Shown here piece after piece: positions 15,974 to 24,338 of a stretch of DNA of 64,000 bases. The position numbers and the translations under genes were made by a program. This DNA is from Erysipelotrichaceae bacterium (GTDB lineage Bacteria; Bacillota_I; Bacilli_A; Erysipelotrichales; Erysipelotrichaceae), in assembly GCA_017432885.1 (NCBI GenBank), contig JAFRIE010000033.1:1-64000 (forward strand). Direction: 5' to 3'. Every line of letters starts with the position of its first letter. Within the stretch, counting starts at the first letter, position 1. The notes beneath the pieces are model-generated. The model saw nothing but the letters and a program-made list of their open reading frames with translations. It was not told where the DNA came from and did no database searches.

Positions 15974-17401
15974 TTATGCCTGTGTCTTGTCTCCCAGAGT
16001 CAGGATCAGATTCAGCAGAATGCCTGAGATCGCAGCGCCGGCAACACATGGAACCATCATGTTGAAGAACGGAATGTTTCCGCCAAATGCATACTGTCCG
16101 CCTAAACCGATGATGCATACCAGAGCGATGACGGCAATGTTCTTGGAATCGAACATCGAGACACCCTTGTCAATCAGGATCGCAATACCCTGTGCGGCGA
16201 TCGCACCGAAGCAGTATACTTCAATACCGCCGATAACAGCCAGAGGAATACCGTAGATCACTTGAATCAGCGGCGTGAAGCAGGACACGATCATTGCGAC
16301 GATTGAAGCGAGAAGCATTACCGGTACCGAGAAGACTCTGGTGATTGCCATCAGTGAAATGTTTTCTCCGTAGTTGGTACCTGCAGGTCCTCCGACAAAA
16401 CCGGAAACCATGTCACAGAGTCCGTCACCGACCAGGTTGTCACCCAGCAGTGAAACCAGATCGTATTTTCCTTTTCCCTTTTCTTTCGCAACGTCGTTTA
16501 CGTAGATATCCAGCTGATACATATGAGCCGTAGATTCCGGAATCGTCGCGATCGCGATCGGCATGATGCCGACCAGTGCATTGAGAGAGAACTTCGGAAG
16601 CGTGAATGCCGGTAAGGCAAAGATGGATCCGTCTCCCAGTTTAAAGGACGAAGCAGCCAGTGCTTCTGCCGGAACCGAACGGAACAGGTTGATTCCACCG
16701 ATGAAATAGAACAGTGCAGCAACAGCACATCCCGTCAGTACGCCAAGCAGTAACGGCAGCTGGCTTAGAAGTCCTTTCAGATATCTGGAATAGATGCAGG
16801 TGGAAAGGAAGGTAACAAGACCGACAATCAGCCAGGCAGTAGCTACCGATGAACCCTGCGTAACATCCAGTCCGTTGATGCTGTTGCCGATACCTAAGAA
16901 GTCCGACATTGCATTTCCGGCCAGCGTCAGGCCGATGACCATCGATACAGAACCGGTAATGGAAGCAGGAAGGAATTTTTCTACTTTTTCTGCTCCGAAT
17001 CTCTTAACAACCAGTCCGGCAGCGATCGATACAAATCCCGACATGATGATACCGAACTGAGCCTTGGAAATGATCTCGGCAGGAAGGATACCCGTTGCCT
17101 GCCAGGCAGCGATCTGTTCTGCTGATCCTTCTGCCATAGCCATCGCCGATACGGCAGACAGATAGGCGAACGAAGAACCGTAGTACAGCGGGATCCTGCG
17201 CTTTGTGATAAAAATAAAACACAGGGTTGCAAGTCCGGAAGCGAAAATCGTTGTAGAGACCTGAAAGCCTGTGATCAGAGCGACAGTAATAGTAGCAGGA
17301 AACATGACGATGACCTGCTGAAGCGCATAAAGGAACAGTTTTCCTGTAGATGGCGTTTCATCAGGCAGATAACCCTGTTTTTGCTGGAATTTAGCAGACA
17401 T
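15974..17401 (-). CDS. Nucleobase permease, NCS2 family (xanthine/uracil/guanine type)
   Basis: 475 aa with about 12-14 membrane segments. Family motifs include GLVTFLSTCIYSRYLKGLLSQLPLLLGVLTG and NYGENISLMAITRVFSVPVMLLASIVAMI, the latter close to the QNxGxxxxTxVxSR signature. It imports a nucleobase by proton symport. Co-transcription with guaB and guaA points to a purine such as xanthine or guanine, though the NCS2 family also contains uracil permeases. It is the first gene of the operon and is preceded by a structured leader with its own promoter (17402-17543). Confidence 0.9.
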   Translation of the reverse strand: MSAKFQQKQGYLPDETPSTGKLFLYALQQVIVMFPATITVALITGFQVSTTIFASGLATLCFIFITKRRIPLYYGSSFAYLSAVSAMAMAEGSAEQIAAWQATGILPAEIISKAQFGIIMSGFVSIAAGLVVKRFGAEKVEKFLPASITGSVSMVIGLTLAGNAMSDFLGIGNSINGLDVTQGSSVATAWLIVGLVTFLSTCIYSRYLKGLLSQLPLLLGVLTGCAVAALFYFIGGINLFRSVPAEALAASSFKLGDGSIFALPAFTLPKFSLNALVGIMPIAIATIPESTAHMYQLDIYVNDVAKEKGKGKYDLVSLLGDNLVGDGLCDMVSGFVGGPAGTNYGENISLMAITRVFSVPVMLLASIVAMIVSCFTPLIQVIYGIPLAVIGGIEVYCFGAIAAQGIAILIDKGVSMFDSKNIAVIALVCIIGLGGQYAFGGNIPFFNMMVPCVAGAAISGILLNLILTLGDKTQA

Positions 17402-17508
17402 AAGAATACCCCCTTTTCATGGGTTTTAAAGGAAAAGATCCCCCTTATACCGGAGGATCCTGCTGCCCTTTTTTCATAGGCCGATTCCCTCCGGAATTCA
17501 AACCCATT
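17402..17508 (-). promoter_or_regulatory. Structured 5' leader of the permease-guaB-guaA operon (candidate riboswitch of unrecognised class)
   Basis: The leader is about 107 nt from the predicted start to the ATG. P1 (AUGGGUUU at 17507-17500 with AAACCCAU at 17426-17419) closes the structure directly at the 5' end. P2 is CCGGAGG (17494-17488) with CCUCCGG (17456-17450). A small AAGG...CCUU stem precedes the 3' strand of P1. The CCUUU of that stem can alternatively pair with the Shine-Dalgarno stretch AAAAGGGGG just before the ATG, which would allow translational control. The purine-riboswitch core (UAUA and UACC junctions) is not present. Confidence 0.55.
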
Positions 17509-17514
17509 TTTTCT

Positions 17515-17543
17515 ACAATAACAAAACAGAAAGCCCTTTTCAA
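17515..17543 (-). promoter_or_regulatory. Promoter of the permease-guaB-guaA operon
   Basis: -35 TTGAAA (complement of 17538-17543), 17-base spacer, -10 TATTGT (complement of 17515-17520). The predicted start at about 17508 coincides with the first base of leader stem P1. Confidence 0.7.
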
Positions 17544-17608
17544 CAAAAACTTTGCCTTTTCTGAAAGTTTTGTATTATAGTTATAATCAGGAATTTATCT
17601 CCTCTATG

Positions 17609-18232
17609 GAAGCAAATAATCGTCGTTGTTTTATCTTACTGGAACTGATCATCTACCTTGGTTTTCTGGCGGGTGATCTTTTTGGTTTTGCTACAGCCTA
17701 TTTAAAATATCTTGGTATCGTTTTGTGTTTTCTGAGATCTCTTCATCAAAGAAACCGGATGATCTCTTTGGCGTTTGCCTTTACGCTTTGTGCGGACTTT
17801 TTCCTGCTTCTTTTAGACAGATACTATGTTGTAGGCGTCTGTTTCTTTATCATTGTGCAGATCATATATCTTTTCTTTCTGCTTCGACACGACTGCCGGC
17901 CTTTTCTGTTCTTAAGAGCCGTTGCGGTAACGCTTGGGCTTGTTCTGTTTGTTTTTCTGAATCAGGCATATTCATTGAATCTTGCGGTGTTGTTTTATTT
18001 TATGAATCTTTTCGGCAACGCCCTGTCTTCTTTCACAAATCCGAAGCTCAGGGTCCTCTCGCTCGGTTTCATCCTGTTTGTCTGCTGCGACATCTGCGTC
18101 GGTCTGAATTACATCCTTCCTCCCGGAAACTTATATCAGATCATCGCTTTCGGCATGTGGTTCTTCTATCTTCCTTCCCAGGTTCTGATCTGCCTGGGAT
18201 CGGAGAAGCTCCTTCTTTACAAGAATCGATAA
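17609..18232 (+). CDS. YhhN-family membrane protein (lysoplasmalogenase-like)
   Basis: The ATG at 17609 is preferred over a TTG at 17552, because a TATAAT box at about 17581 lies inside the longer frame. The 207-aa protein has about eight hydrophobic helices and the YhhN-like pattern of short helices with internal acidic residues (LCADFFLLLLD; FVCCDICVGLNY; FYLPSQVLICLGS). YhhN/TMEM86 proteins hydrolyse the vinyl-ether bond of lysoplasmalogens. This fits a plasmalogen-containing anaerobe, but substrate use here is inferred. It is on the opposite strand from the flanking genes. Confidence 0.7.
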   Translation, partial: EANNRRCFILLELIIYLGFLAGDLFGFATAYLKYLGIVLCFLRSLHQRNRMISLAFAFTLCADFFLLLLDRYYVVGVCFFIIVQIIYLFFLLRHDCRPFLFLRAVAVTLGLVLFVFLNQAYSLNLAVLFYFMNLFGNALSSFTNPKLRVLSLGFILFVCCDICVGLNYILPPGNLYQIIAFGMWFFYLPSQVLICLGSEKLLLYKNR

Positions 18233-18273
18233 AAAAAGATTATAATAAGATATAAGTATTTAAGGAGGAAAAT

Positions 18274-18993
18274 ATGGCAGAAAAGAAAACAAAAAAATAT
18301 GTTGCTGCTGAAGATAGCACGCAGACCGCGACTAGACAGCCTCGTAAAGAAGCGAAACCGGTAGGTAATCCGGGACCTCTTCGTTTCGGTGCTGTTGTGT
18401 TATGGGTTTTAGCGCTGGCTCTTGAGGTCTGTGCCCTGATGGTATTCCTGGGCAAGCTTGACCTTAAGTTTGTCGCCCAGATCCCTCAGCTGATCGGTTT
18501 CCTGGTTCTGGATCTCATTGCCGTAATCGTCGGCGCACAGCTCTGGAAGAAAGCCAATCATATCGATCCGGTATCCGAAAAGAATCAGTTAAAGTTCTGG
18601 TTATGGAACAACATGGGTCTGATCGCCATGGCGGTCTGTTTCTTCCCGTTCATTATTCTGGTTCTTACCAACAAGGATGCGGACAAGAAGACCAAGACGA
18701 TCGCTACAGTTGCGGCAGTCATCTGCCTGCTGATCGGCGGTGTTGCTTCGTATGACTGGAATCCGGTATCGGAAGAGATGAAAGCGGCGGCGGTAGATGT
18801 GCTGGAAGGCGAAACGGTTTACTGGACGACTTTCGGTAAAGTCTATCACACACATGACGACTGCTCACATCTGAACCGCAGTGAAACACTGACCTACGGT
18901 ACCGTTGAACAGGCAATCGCAGCCAACCGTGTCAGACTGTGCAAGACTTGTGCATCCAGGGACGGCGTATCGGGCGTAGCTCTGGAAGACTAA
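18274..18993 (+). CDS. Membrane protein with C-terminal Cys/His metal-binding-like motif
   Basis: 239 aa. A basic, low-complexity N-terminus of 30 residues is followed by four hydrophobic segments between about residues 38 and 155, then a soluble tail. The tail VYHTHDDCSHLNRSETLTYGTVEQAIAANRVRLCKTCA resembles the small module (Y-H...C...A...R..C..C) found at the ends of many bacterial secreted or membrane proteins and in Ada-like zinc sites. It may bind zinc and sense or hold a ligand. An SD sequence (TTAAGGAGG) and a good terminator (19015-19036) bracket a single-gene unit. No specific function is recognised. Confidence 0.72.
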   Translation: MAEKKTKKYVAAEDSTQTATRQPRKEAKPVGNPGPLRFGAVVLWVLALALEVCALMVFLGKLDLKFVAQIPQLIGFLVLDLIAVIVGAQLWKKANHIDPVSEKNQLKFWLWNNMGLIAMAVCFFPFIILVLTNKDADKKTKTIATVAAVICLLIGGVASYDWNPVSEEMKAAAVDVLEGETVYWTTFGKVYHTHDDCSHLNRSETLTYGTVEQAIAANRVRLCKTCASRDGVSGVALED

Positions 18994-19014
18994 TACATTG
19001 ATCTTGTATATGAA

Positions 19015-19036
19015 AAATACCGGGTAACCGGTATTT
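19015..19036. terminator. Bidirectional terminator
   Basis: AAATACCGG (19015-19023), GTAA loop, CCGGTATTT (19028-19036), followed by TTTT. It serves the plus-strand membrane-protein gene and the convergent minus-strand gene ending at 19039. Confidence 0.85.
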
Positions 19037-19038
19037 TT

Positions 19039-19911
19039 TTATTCTGCTGAATTTAAGATGTATTTCATTTCATCATCTTCGTCAACACAGCGAAAGCGCA
19101 GACGATAATAGGCATCACAAAGCTTGTTCATGTAATAGCGGTACAGCAGCGCCTGTCCGTAAAGAAGTTTGTCGTCGATGTTTTTATCCCGATAGAAGAC
19201 AATCTCAAGGTTGTAGTCGTCTGCCTTGTACAGCTCATTAACCGACCCTTGGATAAAACGGTAGTCTCCTTTTTCTTCCGCGTACTGCTGCAGGATCTTT
19301 TTCGCTTTCTTTGCGGTTTTCTCTGTTGTAATAATGTCTCTGATTTTTCTATGGGTACGGAACAGGGCGTAGAGTAATTCTTCTGTCCGGATCGCTTTCA
19401 GGTTGTCGGAATAACCCGACCAGATATCTCCTGCTTCTTTTGCCAAGGCAAGCAGCTTTACTACAACTTCTTCCTGTTTCAGATAGATATAGGATTCTAC
19501 TCTATCGGATATCTGCATTCCGCATTCACTCAAGTATACCGGCTGAAAAAAAGTTACATTTTCCAGATAGAAACCGGAAATCTTTTTCGGCAGTTTTTTA
19601 TCTTTTGCTACCTTCTGGATCGCTTCCTTGAATTCTTCCAGATTTCTATAGCCGTTGTTTACACCGTACTTGTCCCACATCGACTTAATGCTTCCGACCG
19701 TGTAATAGGCGAGACGTCCGAATCCGACGATTCCTTTTTCGTTTCCTTTTCTGTGTTCTTTGTCTTTTGACAGAAAGAAAACGAGATCTCCTTCCATAAA
19801 ATCAGAGAAGTTGATGTTACTGGAGATGCGCCAGAAATTGATCGTCTTATGCCTGTTCAGACGATGGAGTTCCAGCATCTTCGAATCTGTTATGTAAGCG
19901 ATCGCAGCCAT
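19039..19911 (-). CDS. Uncharacterised protein with a possible EVE/PUA-like N-terminal domain
   Basis: 290 aa. The first about 100 residues (INFWRISSNINFSDFMEGDLVFFLSKD...GIVGFGRLAYY) have the W, GDxVFF and ivGxGrv pattern expected of EVE/PUA-like folds, which bind modified bases in DNA or RNA. The remainder is helical and charged, without a recognised family. The gene follows the Card1-like nuclease gene by 18 bases on the same strand. Its own TATAAT box lies 10 bases before the ATG, so it may also have a private, nearly leaderless transcript. An association with defence against modified nucleic acid is speculative. Confidence 0.6.
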   Translation of the reverse strand: MAAIAYITDSKMLELHRLNRHKTINFWRISSNINFSDFMEGDLVFFLSKDKEHRKGNEKGIVGFGRLAYYTVGSIKSMWDKYGVNNGYRNLEEFKEAIQKVAKDKKLPKKISGFYLENVTFFQPVYLSECGMQISDRVESYIYLKQEEVVVKLLALAKEAGDIWSGYSDNLKAIRTEELLYALFRTHRKIRDIITTEKTAKKAKKILQQYAEEKGDYRFIQGSVNELYKADDYNLEIVFYRDKNIDDKLLYGQALLYRYYMNKLCDAYYRLRFRCVDEDDEMKYILNSAE

Positions 19912-19929
19912 ATCTGATTTAATTATAAA

Positions 19930-21072
19930 CTATAGCGGTAAAGGATCATAAACATATGTTCCATCCAGGATTTCCAGGAAAACATTCAGGATATGTTTTT
20001 CGGTAAACGCCGATTTGTCAATAATATAGATTCCCAGTTCTTCGGCCTTGGCATAAATGGATGGATATTTACGGTCGAGTTCTTCCCCGACACAAAGGAC
20101 CGGTACGGATAAGGCGTTGCCGAACATGGAGTTGTGGACATAGATTTCATTCAGATCTCCGGTCTCTGCTTTGGAAGATTTACAGCTGACAAACAGCAGG
20201 TGATTGTTACGCATTACCAGACAGTCGATCTCGCAGCGTACCGGCTGAATATATTTATCATCGGAGAAGTCGATTTCAGCACTCATGAGGACATCGTCAA
20301 AATATCCGGACTCCGTCAACAGGATATATAAATAGTTTTCCAGAAAAGCCCCCGATACCGAGATCATCTCCTGTAGCTTTCTGGTCTTAAAGATCAGATA
20401 TCTGTCATCGATCTCAAACAAATCGGCTGTCTTTTTGTAGCAGTAATCCGTCTTGATCTTCTGGATCGCATCCTGGTCCAGAACGAAGCGATGAGCACCG
20501 GACTGTCTGGAGCCGTTGATGATGGAATTCAGTTTGGTTAAGAAACGGATAAAGGCCGGATAGTTGTCGATGTTTTCTTCTACCAGGTCGATGATCGTTT
20601 CTTTGGTTTTGTCGTCGCTGGCGGACTGATGCATAAAGGATCGGATCTCTCCGCCTCTGAGCTTCAGCACATCTTCGATTTTCAACTTGAACACATCTTT
20701 ATAAAGTACACTGTGGGTGCGGTAATCTTTGATCACGTTCTCTTCGTCGTCGTAGTAAATGATCGGATTCCGGCGGCGGTTTGCGATTTCAAAAAGCAGC
20801 AGCGAGAGATACTTGGCGGCACCGACATCAATGATAGAGTCCGGATTTCTATCCAGGATCTCGTTGAGTTGCTTCTCGTCTTCGCTTAGTTGTAGAAAAA
20901 CGATCTGTGCCTCTGCCAGATACTTGTGAATCACTGTCTCGATGTTGGCGAACGCGTTTCTTGAAACTTCGTGATGATAAACAAAAAAAATCTCCTGCGC
21001 ATTCAAAGTCAGTGCACTAATGACGTTGTTTAACGGTTCCTGGTCGTCATATACAGTCAGCAGTTTATTCAT
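19930..21072 (-). CDS. DUF1887/Card1 (Can2)-like protein: CARF-like N-terminus plus PD-(D/E)xK nuclease
   Basis: 380 aa. The N-terminal about 130 residues form an alternating strand/helix region (ALTLNAQEIFFVYHHEVSRNAF...IIDVGAAKYLSLLLFE) compatible with a CARF domain. The C-terminal part has the nuclease layout of DUF1887 proteins: FLENYLY with Glu245, then RCEIDCLV with Asp283, then LLFVSCKSS with Lys298 (Ser in place of the usual Glu before CK). Card1 and Can2 are activated by cyclic tetra-adenylate in type III CRISPR systems. Here there is no CRISPR array or cas gene; instead the start overlaps recR by 8 nt. Activation by another signal, or a DNA-repair role, is possible. Confidence 0.75.
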   Translation of the reverse strand: MNKLLTVYDDQEPLNNVISALTLNAQEIFFVYHHEVSRNAFANIETVIHKYLAEAQIVFLQLSEDEKQLNEILDRNPDSIIDVGAAKYLSLLLFEIANRRRNPIIYYDDEENVIKDYRTHSVLYKDVFKLKIEDVLKLRGGEIRSFMHQSASDDKTKETIIDLVEENIDNYPAFIRFLTKLNSIINGSRQSGAHRFVLDQDAIQKIKTDYCYKKTADLFEIDDRYLIFKTRKLQEMISVSGAFLENYLYILLTESGYFDDVLMSAEIDFSDDKYIQPVRCEIDCLVMRNNHLLFVSCKSSKAETGDLNEIYVHNSMFGNALSVPVLCVGEELDRKYPSIYAKAEELGIYIIDKSAFTEKHILNVFLEILDGTYVYDPLPL

Positions 21073-21661
21073 CGTTGATCTTCCTTCTATTGTCTAAGGC
21101 TTTTATCAGTGTCAGTTCATCGGCATAATCCAGTGATGCACCCATCGGCAAGCCGTGCGCCAGTCTGGTTACCAGAACGTTTCTGTCTTTCAGGATCTTG
21201 TCCAGATACAGCGCCGTCATTTCTCCGTCCATGGTCGGAGAGGTCGCGATGATGACTTCTTTTGTTTCCTGGGTAATTCTATGTAAGAGTCCTTCTATGC
21301 CGATGTCTTCCGGATAGGTTCCTTTTGAAGAAGAAATCAGCCCATTCAAAACATGATACAACCCTTTGTAAGAACCGGTCTTCTCAATCGCAACAACATC
21401 CTGAGGATAAGCCACAACCATGATCGTCCTGCTGCTGCGGGTCTTATCTTTACAGAAAAGACATTCTTCTTCATCAGAAAGAAAACCGCAGGTCCTGCAT
21501 CTTCTGATATGCCGGATACCCTGCAGCGACTCGATCATCTCATCGATGTTCTCGGTGTTTCTGTCAAGCAGACTAAAAGCATAACGCTGTGCCGTCTTGT
21601 TGCCGACACCAGGCAGCGTTTCAAGTGCTGCAATCAGTTTTTCAAAGTTCTTAGGATACAT
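21065..21661 (-). CDS. recR: Recombination protein RecR
   Basis: The start is taken at 21661 (MYPKNFEKLIAALETLPGVGNKTAQRYAF); the upstream extension to 21703 runs into the preceding gene. The protein has 198 aa. It shows a helix-hairpin-helix, a four-cysteine zinc finger (CRTCGFLSDEEECLFC) and a Toprim domain (IMVVAYPQDVVAIE...EVIIATSPTMDGEMTA). RecR loads RecA at gaps with RecF and RecO. It sits in the conserved dnaX-ybaB-recR operon. Confidence 0.96.
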   Translation of the reverse strand: MYPKNFEKLIAALETLPGVGNKTAQRYAFSLLDRNTENIDEMIESLQGIRHIRRCRTCGFLSDEEECLFCKDKTRSSRTIMVVAYPQDVVAIEKTGSYKGLYHVLNGLISSSKGTYPEDIGIEGLLHRITQETKEVIIATSPTMDGEMTALYLDKILKDRNVLVTRLAHGLPMGASLDYADELTLIKALDNRRKINDE

Positions 21662-21662
21662 C

Positions 21663-21968
21663 TTACTTAATAGGCAATCCCATGGCAGAAGCCATGGAAC
21701 CAAAACGGTTCTTCTTGTACTCGTCTGCTTTCTCTATCGCATCATTCACGGCAATCATGATCAGATCCTGTATCATTTCCTGATCCTCCGGATTCAGGAT
21801 AGACGGTTCGATCCAGACCGAAAGAATCTTGTTTTCTCCACTGACCGTTACCTTTACCAACCCGTTTGAAGCACTTCCTTCAAACTCCATGGCATTGATC
21901 TGTTTTCCTGCGTCTTCCAGCTGTTTCTGCATCGCCTGTGCCTGCTGCATCAGTTTATTGATATCCAT
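21663..21968 (-). CDS. YbaB/EbfC nucleoid-associated protein
   Basis: 101 aa. Residues 1-30 (MDINKLMQQAQAMQKQLEDAGKQINAMEFEGSA) and VKVTVSGENKILSVWIEPSILNPEDQEMIQDLIMIAVNDAIEKA are diagnostic for the family. It binds DNA as a dimer. It lies between dnaX (2-base gap) and recR (1-base gap), the standard order. Confidence 0.95.
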   Translation of the reverse strand: MDINKLMQQAQAMQKQLEDAGKQINAMEFEGSASNGLVKVTVSGENKILSVWIEPSILNPEDQEMIQDLIMIAVNDAIEKADEYKKNRFGSMASAMGLPIK

Positions 21969-21969
21969 C

Positions 21970-23631
21970 TTATTCCTCTACTTTCACCCGGTCACCGAAC
22001 AGTTCTCTCAGTTTGTCTTCCTGTGTCTGGTTCGCCGCTGCTTTTTTTGTGTATTTTTCAATGTATACCGGTCTATTTCTTCTTTCAACCGGAGTTTCTT
22101 TATATAGTCCGATCAGCTGTTTCTTCTTTGCCTCGTCGATTCCGTAGACCATCTTATCAATGCCGAATTCTTCATTCAGGAAGAAATAGAGTTCTTCATT
22201 CATGGAACGGGTATTGATGTTGTCGGCCTGAGCCTTGTTTCCGCTAATGATGATGGCATCCTTGTTGGAGGCAAACAGTTCTGTACCGATCAGCAGCTGA
22301 TAGAATTTCCGTTTATCCGGTTCATACCGGTATAGATCAAGCTTGTTATAGATGATCTGGTCGTTGATTTTCAGGTCTCTGTTGGCATCCAGCAGGATGG
22401 AAAGCAGGAAATCGATATTGTATTCAATAATCGGTTCCACCGGAATTTCTTCCGTTTCTTCGATGATAATATCCGGTTCCGGTACCGCTATTGCTTCTGC
22501 TTCGGTTTTCTCTTCTTCTCTTTCTTTTGTTATTTGAATTTTCTCCGGTTCTGTTTTGTTTCTGCCGGCTATCCGGATCAGACAGAGTTCCAGATATACC
22601 AGGAAATTCTGATTTTGTTTTTCTTTTAGAAGCGTTTCTTCCAGATCCTTGGCGTCTTTTAACAGTTCCGTAACACTTGTGACTTTCAGGATCTCCTGCG
22701 CTTCTGTGGCTGTTAAACGGTTCAGCAGCACATCCTTGCCCTGATCGGAATAGATCAGCGCATCTTTGACGATCTCTAAAAGATCGATAGCCAGGCGCTT
22801 CGTATCTGCCCCCTGAACGTACATGTTTCTGAGCTTACTGACAACATCGCTGATCCGGTTGTTATGTACATCTATAAAGAGTCCGACCTCTTCTTTTACG
22901 GAAGTCAAACCAAAAATATGCTCGACATCTTCCAGCGTCAGCGCATCAGGATTATAGGCAAGACACTGCTCCAGCAAAGACAGAGCGTCTCTCATTCCGC
23001 CTTCTGCCATCCTGGCGAGTTCGTCTACCGCTTTTTCTTCAAAAGCGATGTTTTCTTTTTCTAATATTTCGATCGTTCTTTTCTTGATCTCAAAACCGCT
23101 GATCTTTGAAAAGTTGTAACGCTGGCATCTGGACAACACCGTCGGGATGACTTTCTGCGGATCGGTCGTCGCAAAGATAAAGATTACATGTGCCGGCGGT
23201 TCTTCCAGTGTTTTTAACAGTGCATTAAAGGCCTGGGTCGTCAACATGTGCACTTCATCGATGATGTATACTTTATATTTTCCTAAAAGCGGTGCATACG
23301 GCACCTGTTCAATGATTTCTCTTATGTCATCAATGCCGTTGTTGCTGGCGGCATCAAGTTCAATGATATCCGGATGGTTTCCTTCCAGATAAGCCAGACA
23401 GTTCTTGCAGGTATCGCAGGCTTCTTCCTCGAAGTTCTCGCAGTTGATCGCTTTCGCAAACAGTTTTGCGACCGATGTCTTTCCGGTCCCTCTTGGTCCG
23501 GCAAAAAGATACGCATGTGCGATCCTGTTCTTTTTTATCGCGTTCAGCAGCGTCTTGACGATGTACTTCTGTCCGACGACTTCCGAAAACTTAGCCGGTC
23601 TGTATGTTCTGTATAATACCTGATATGCCAT
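21970..23631 (-). CDS. dnaX: DNA polymerase III subunits gamma/tau
   Basis: The start is taken at the ATG at 23631 (MAYQVLYRTYRPAKFSEVVGQ), the universal N-terminus of the family, giving 553 aa. The AAA+ clamp-loader ATPase shows Walker A GPRGTGKTS, a zinc module (CDTCKNCLAYLEGNHPD), Walker B IIDEVHMLT and sensor LEEPPAHVIFIFATT. The C-terminal part is Glu-rich, then tau-like. No Shine-Dalgarno sequence precedes the start. Instead a perfect TATAAT ends exactly six bases before the ATG, which suggests a leaderless transcript. Confidence 0.96.
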   Translation of the reverse strand: MAYQVLYRTYRPAKFSEVVGQKYIVKTLLNAIKKNRIAHAYLFAGPRGTGKTSVAKLFAKAINCENFEEEACDTCKNCLAYLEGNHPDIIELDAASNNGIDDIREIIEQVPYAPLLGKYKVYIIDEVHMLTTQAFNALLKTLEEPPAHVIFIFATTDPQKVIPTVLSRCQRYNFSKISGFEIKKRTIEILEKENIAFEEKAVDELARMAEGGMRDALSLLEQCLAYNPDALTLEDVEHIFGLTSVKEEVGLFIDVHNNRISDVVSKLRNMYVQGADTKRLAIDLLEIVKDALIYSDQGKDVLLNRLTATEAQEILKVTSVTELLKDAKDLEETLLKEKQNQNFLVYLELCLIRIAGRNKTEPEKIQITKEREEEKTEAEAIAVPEPDIIIEETEEIPVEPIIEYNIDFLLSILLDANRDLKINDQIIYNKLDLYRYEPDKRKFYQLLIGTELFASNKDAIIISGNKAQADNINTRSMNEELYFFLNEEFGIDKMVYGIDEAKKKQLIGLYKETPVERRNRPVYIEKYTKKAAANQTQEDKLRELFGDRVKVEE

Positions 23632-23692
23632 AACAATATTATAGCGCATAACCGGAAGGATTTGCGCTTTAATAATATTTCCTGGGATATAT

Positions 23693-24136
23693 TCAGCGTT
23701 TGTTCCGGAAGAACTCCTTCAACAGTTTGGAGCATTCTTCTTCCATGACCCCTCCCTGTATTTCAGGATAGTGGTTCAGCAATCTGATATCCTGCAGTCG
23801 GATATTGGAGACAAGTGCTCCGCCTTTCGGATCTTTGCATCCGTAAACAATCTTGTCGATACGGGAATTGACCAACGCTCCGGTACACATCATACAAGGT
23901 TCCAGAGTTACATATATTTCACAGCCTTTCAGATTCCAGTTGTTCAGTTTTCCGGTGGCCTTCCGGATACATTCGATCTCCGCATGAAAAAGCGCACAGT
24001 TTTTCTTTTCTTTTCTGTTGTGCGCTCTGGCAACGATCTTTCCGTCTTTTACGATCACACAGCCTACCGGTACCTCGTCCTCTTCAAAAGCCTTCCTGGC
24101 CTCTTTGTAGGCCTGCATCATGAATCTGTTATTCAT
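23693..24136 (-). CDS. tadA: tRNA-specific adenosine deaminase
   Basis: 147 aa. It converts A34 to inosine in tRNA-Arg(ACG). The zinc site is HAEIECI (His, catalytic Glu) and PCMMC. It is followed by dnaX, as in many Firmicutes. The SRP RNA that often lies between these two genes is instead about 0.7 kb upstream here. It starts one base after the stop of the 57-aa membrane protein. Confidence 0.95.
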   Translation of the reverse strand: MNNRFMMQAYKEARKAFEEDEVPVGCVIVKDGKIVARAHNRKEKKNCALFHAEIECIRKATGKLNNWNLKGCEIYVTLEPCMMCTGALVNSRIDKIVYGCKDPKGGALVSNIRLQDIRLLNHYPEIQGGVMEEECSKLLKEFFRNKR

Positions 24137-24310
24137 TTACTGCTTATTCCAGCTGTCTACCGTTTCTTCCTCTTCCAGCCCCTGATCCTTCATATAGTGT
24201 CTGCCGTACTGCTGGCCCAGTCCGTAAGGAGTGATGCCGTTTCTGCTTAATATATAACCTACTGCGGCTCCAATCAGCGCGAATACCACCATTGTCAACA
24301 ACACGATCAT
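24137..24310 (-). CDS. Small single-span membrane protein (57 aa)
   Basis: ATG at 24310, preceded by AAAGGAGAAACGAT, stop at 24137-24139. The N-terminal 22 residues (MIVLLTMVVFALIGAAVGYI) form one membrane helix or signal anchor. The rest is soluble with an acidic, Trp-containing end (LEEEETVDSWNKQ). The good ribosome site and the one-base spacing to tadA make it very likely real. The anchor plus soluble-tail layout resembles small YneF/YtxH-like proteins, but I cannot assign it to a family. Confidence 0.75.
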   Translation of the reverse strand: MIVLLTMVVFALIGAAVGYILSRNGITPYGLGQQYGRHYMKDQGLEEEETVDSWNKQ

Positions 24311-24338
24311 ATCGTTTCTCCTTTACTGTTACTGCTTA

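Noticed and set aside
17402..17508. Classical guanine/xanthine (purine) riboswitch
   Set aside because: The conserved junction sequences and the two interacting loops of that class are not present, although the context would suit it. Kept instead as an unclassified leader.
19039..21072. CRISPR-Cas locus around the Card1-like gene
   Set aside because: No direct-repeat array and no cas gene can be seen anywhere in the window.
23632..23692. SRP RNA between tadA and dnaX, its position in Bacillus
   Set aside because: The gap is only about 60 bases and lacks the conserved sequence. The true SRP RNA was found at 24842-24922.
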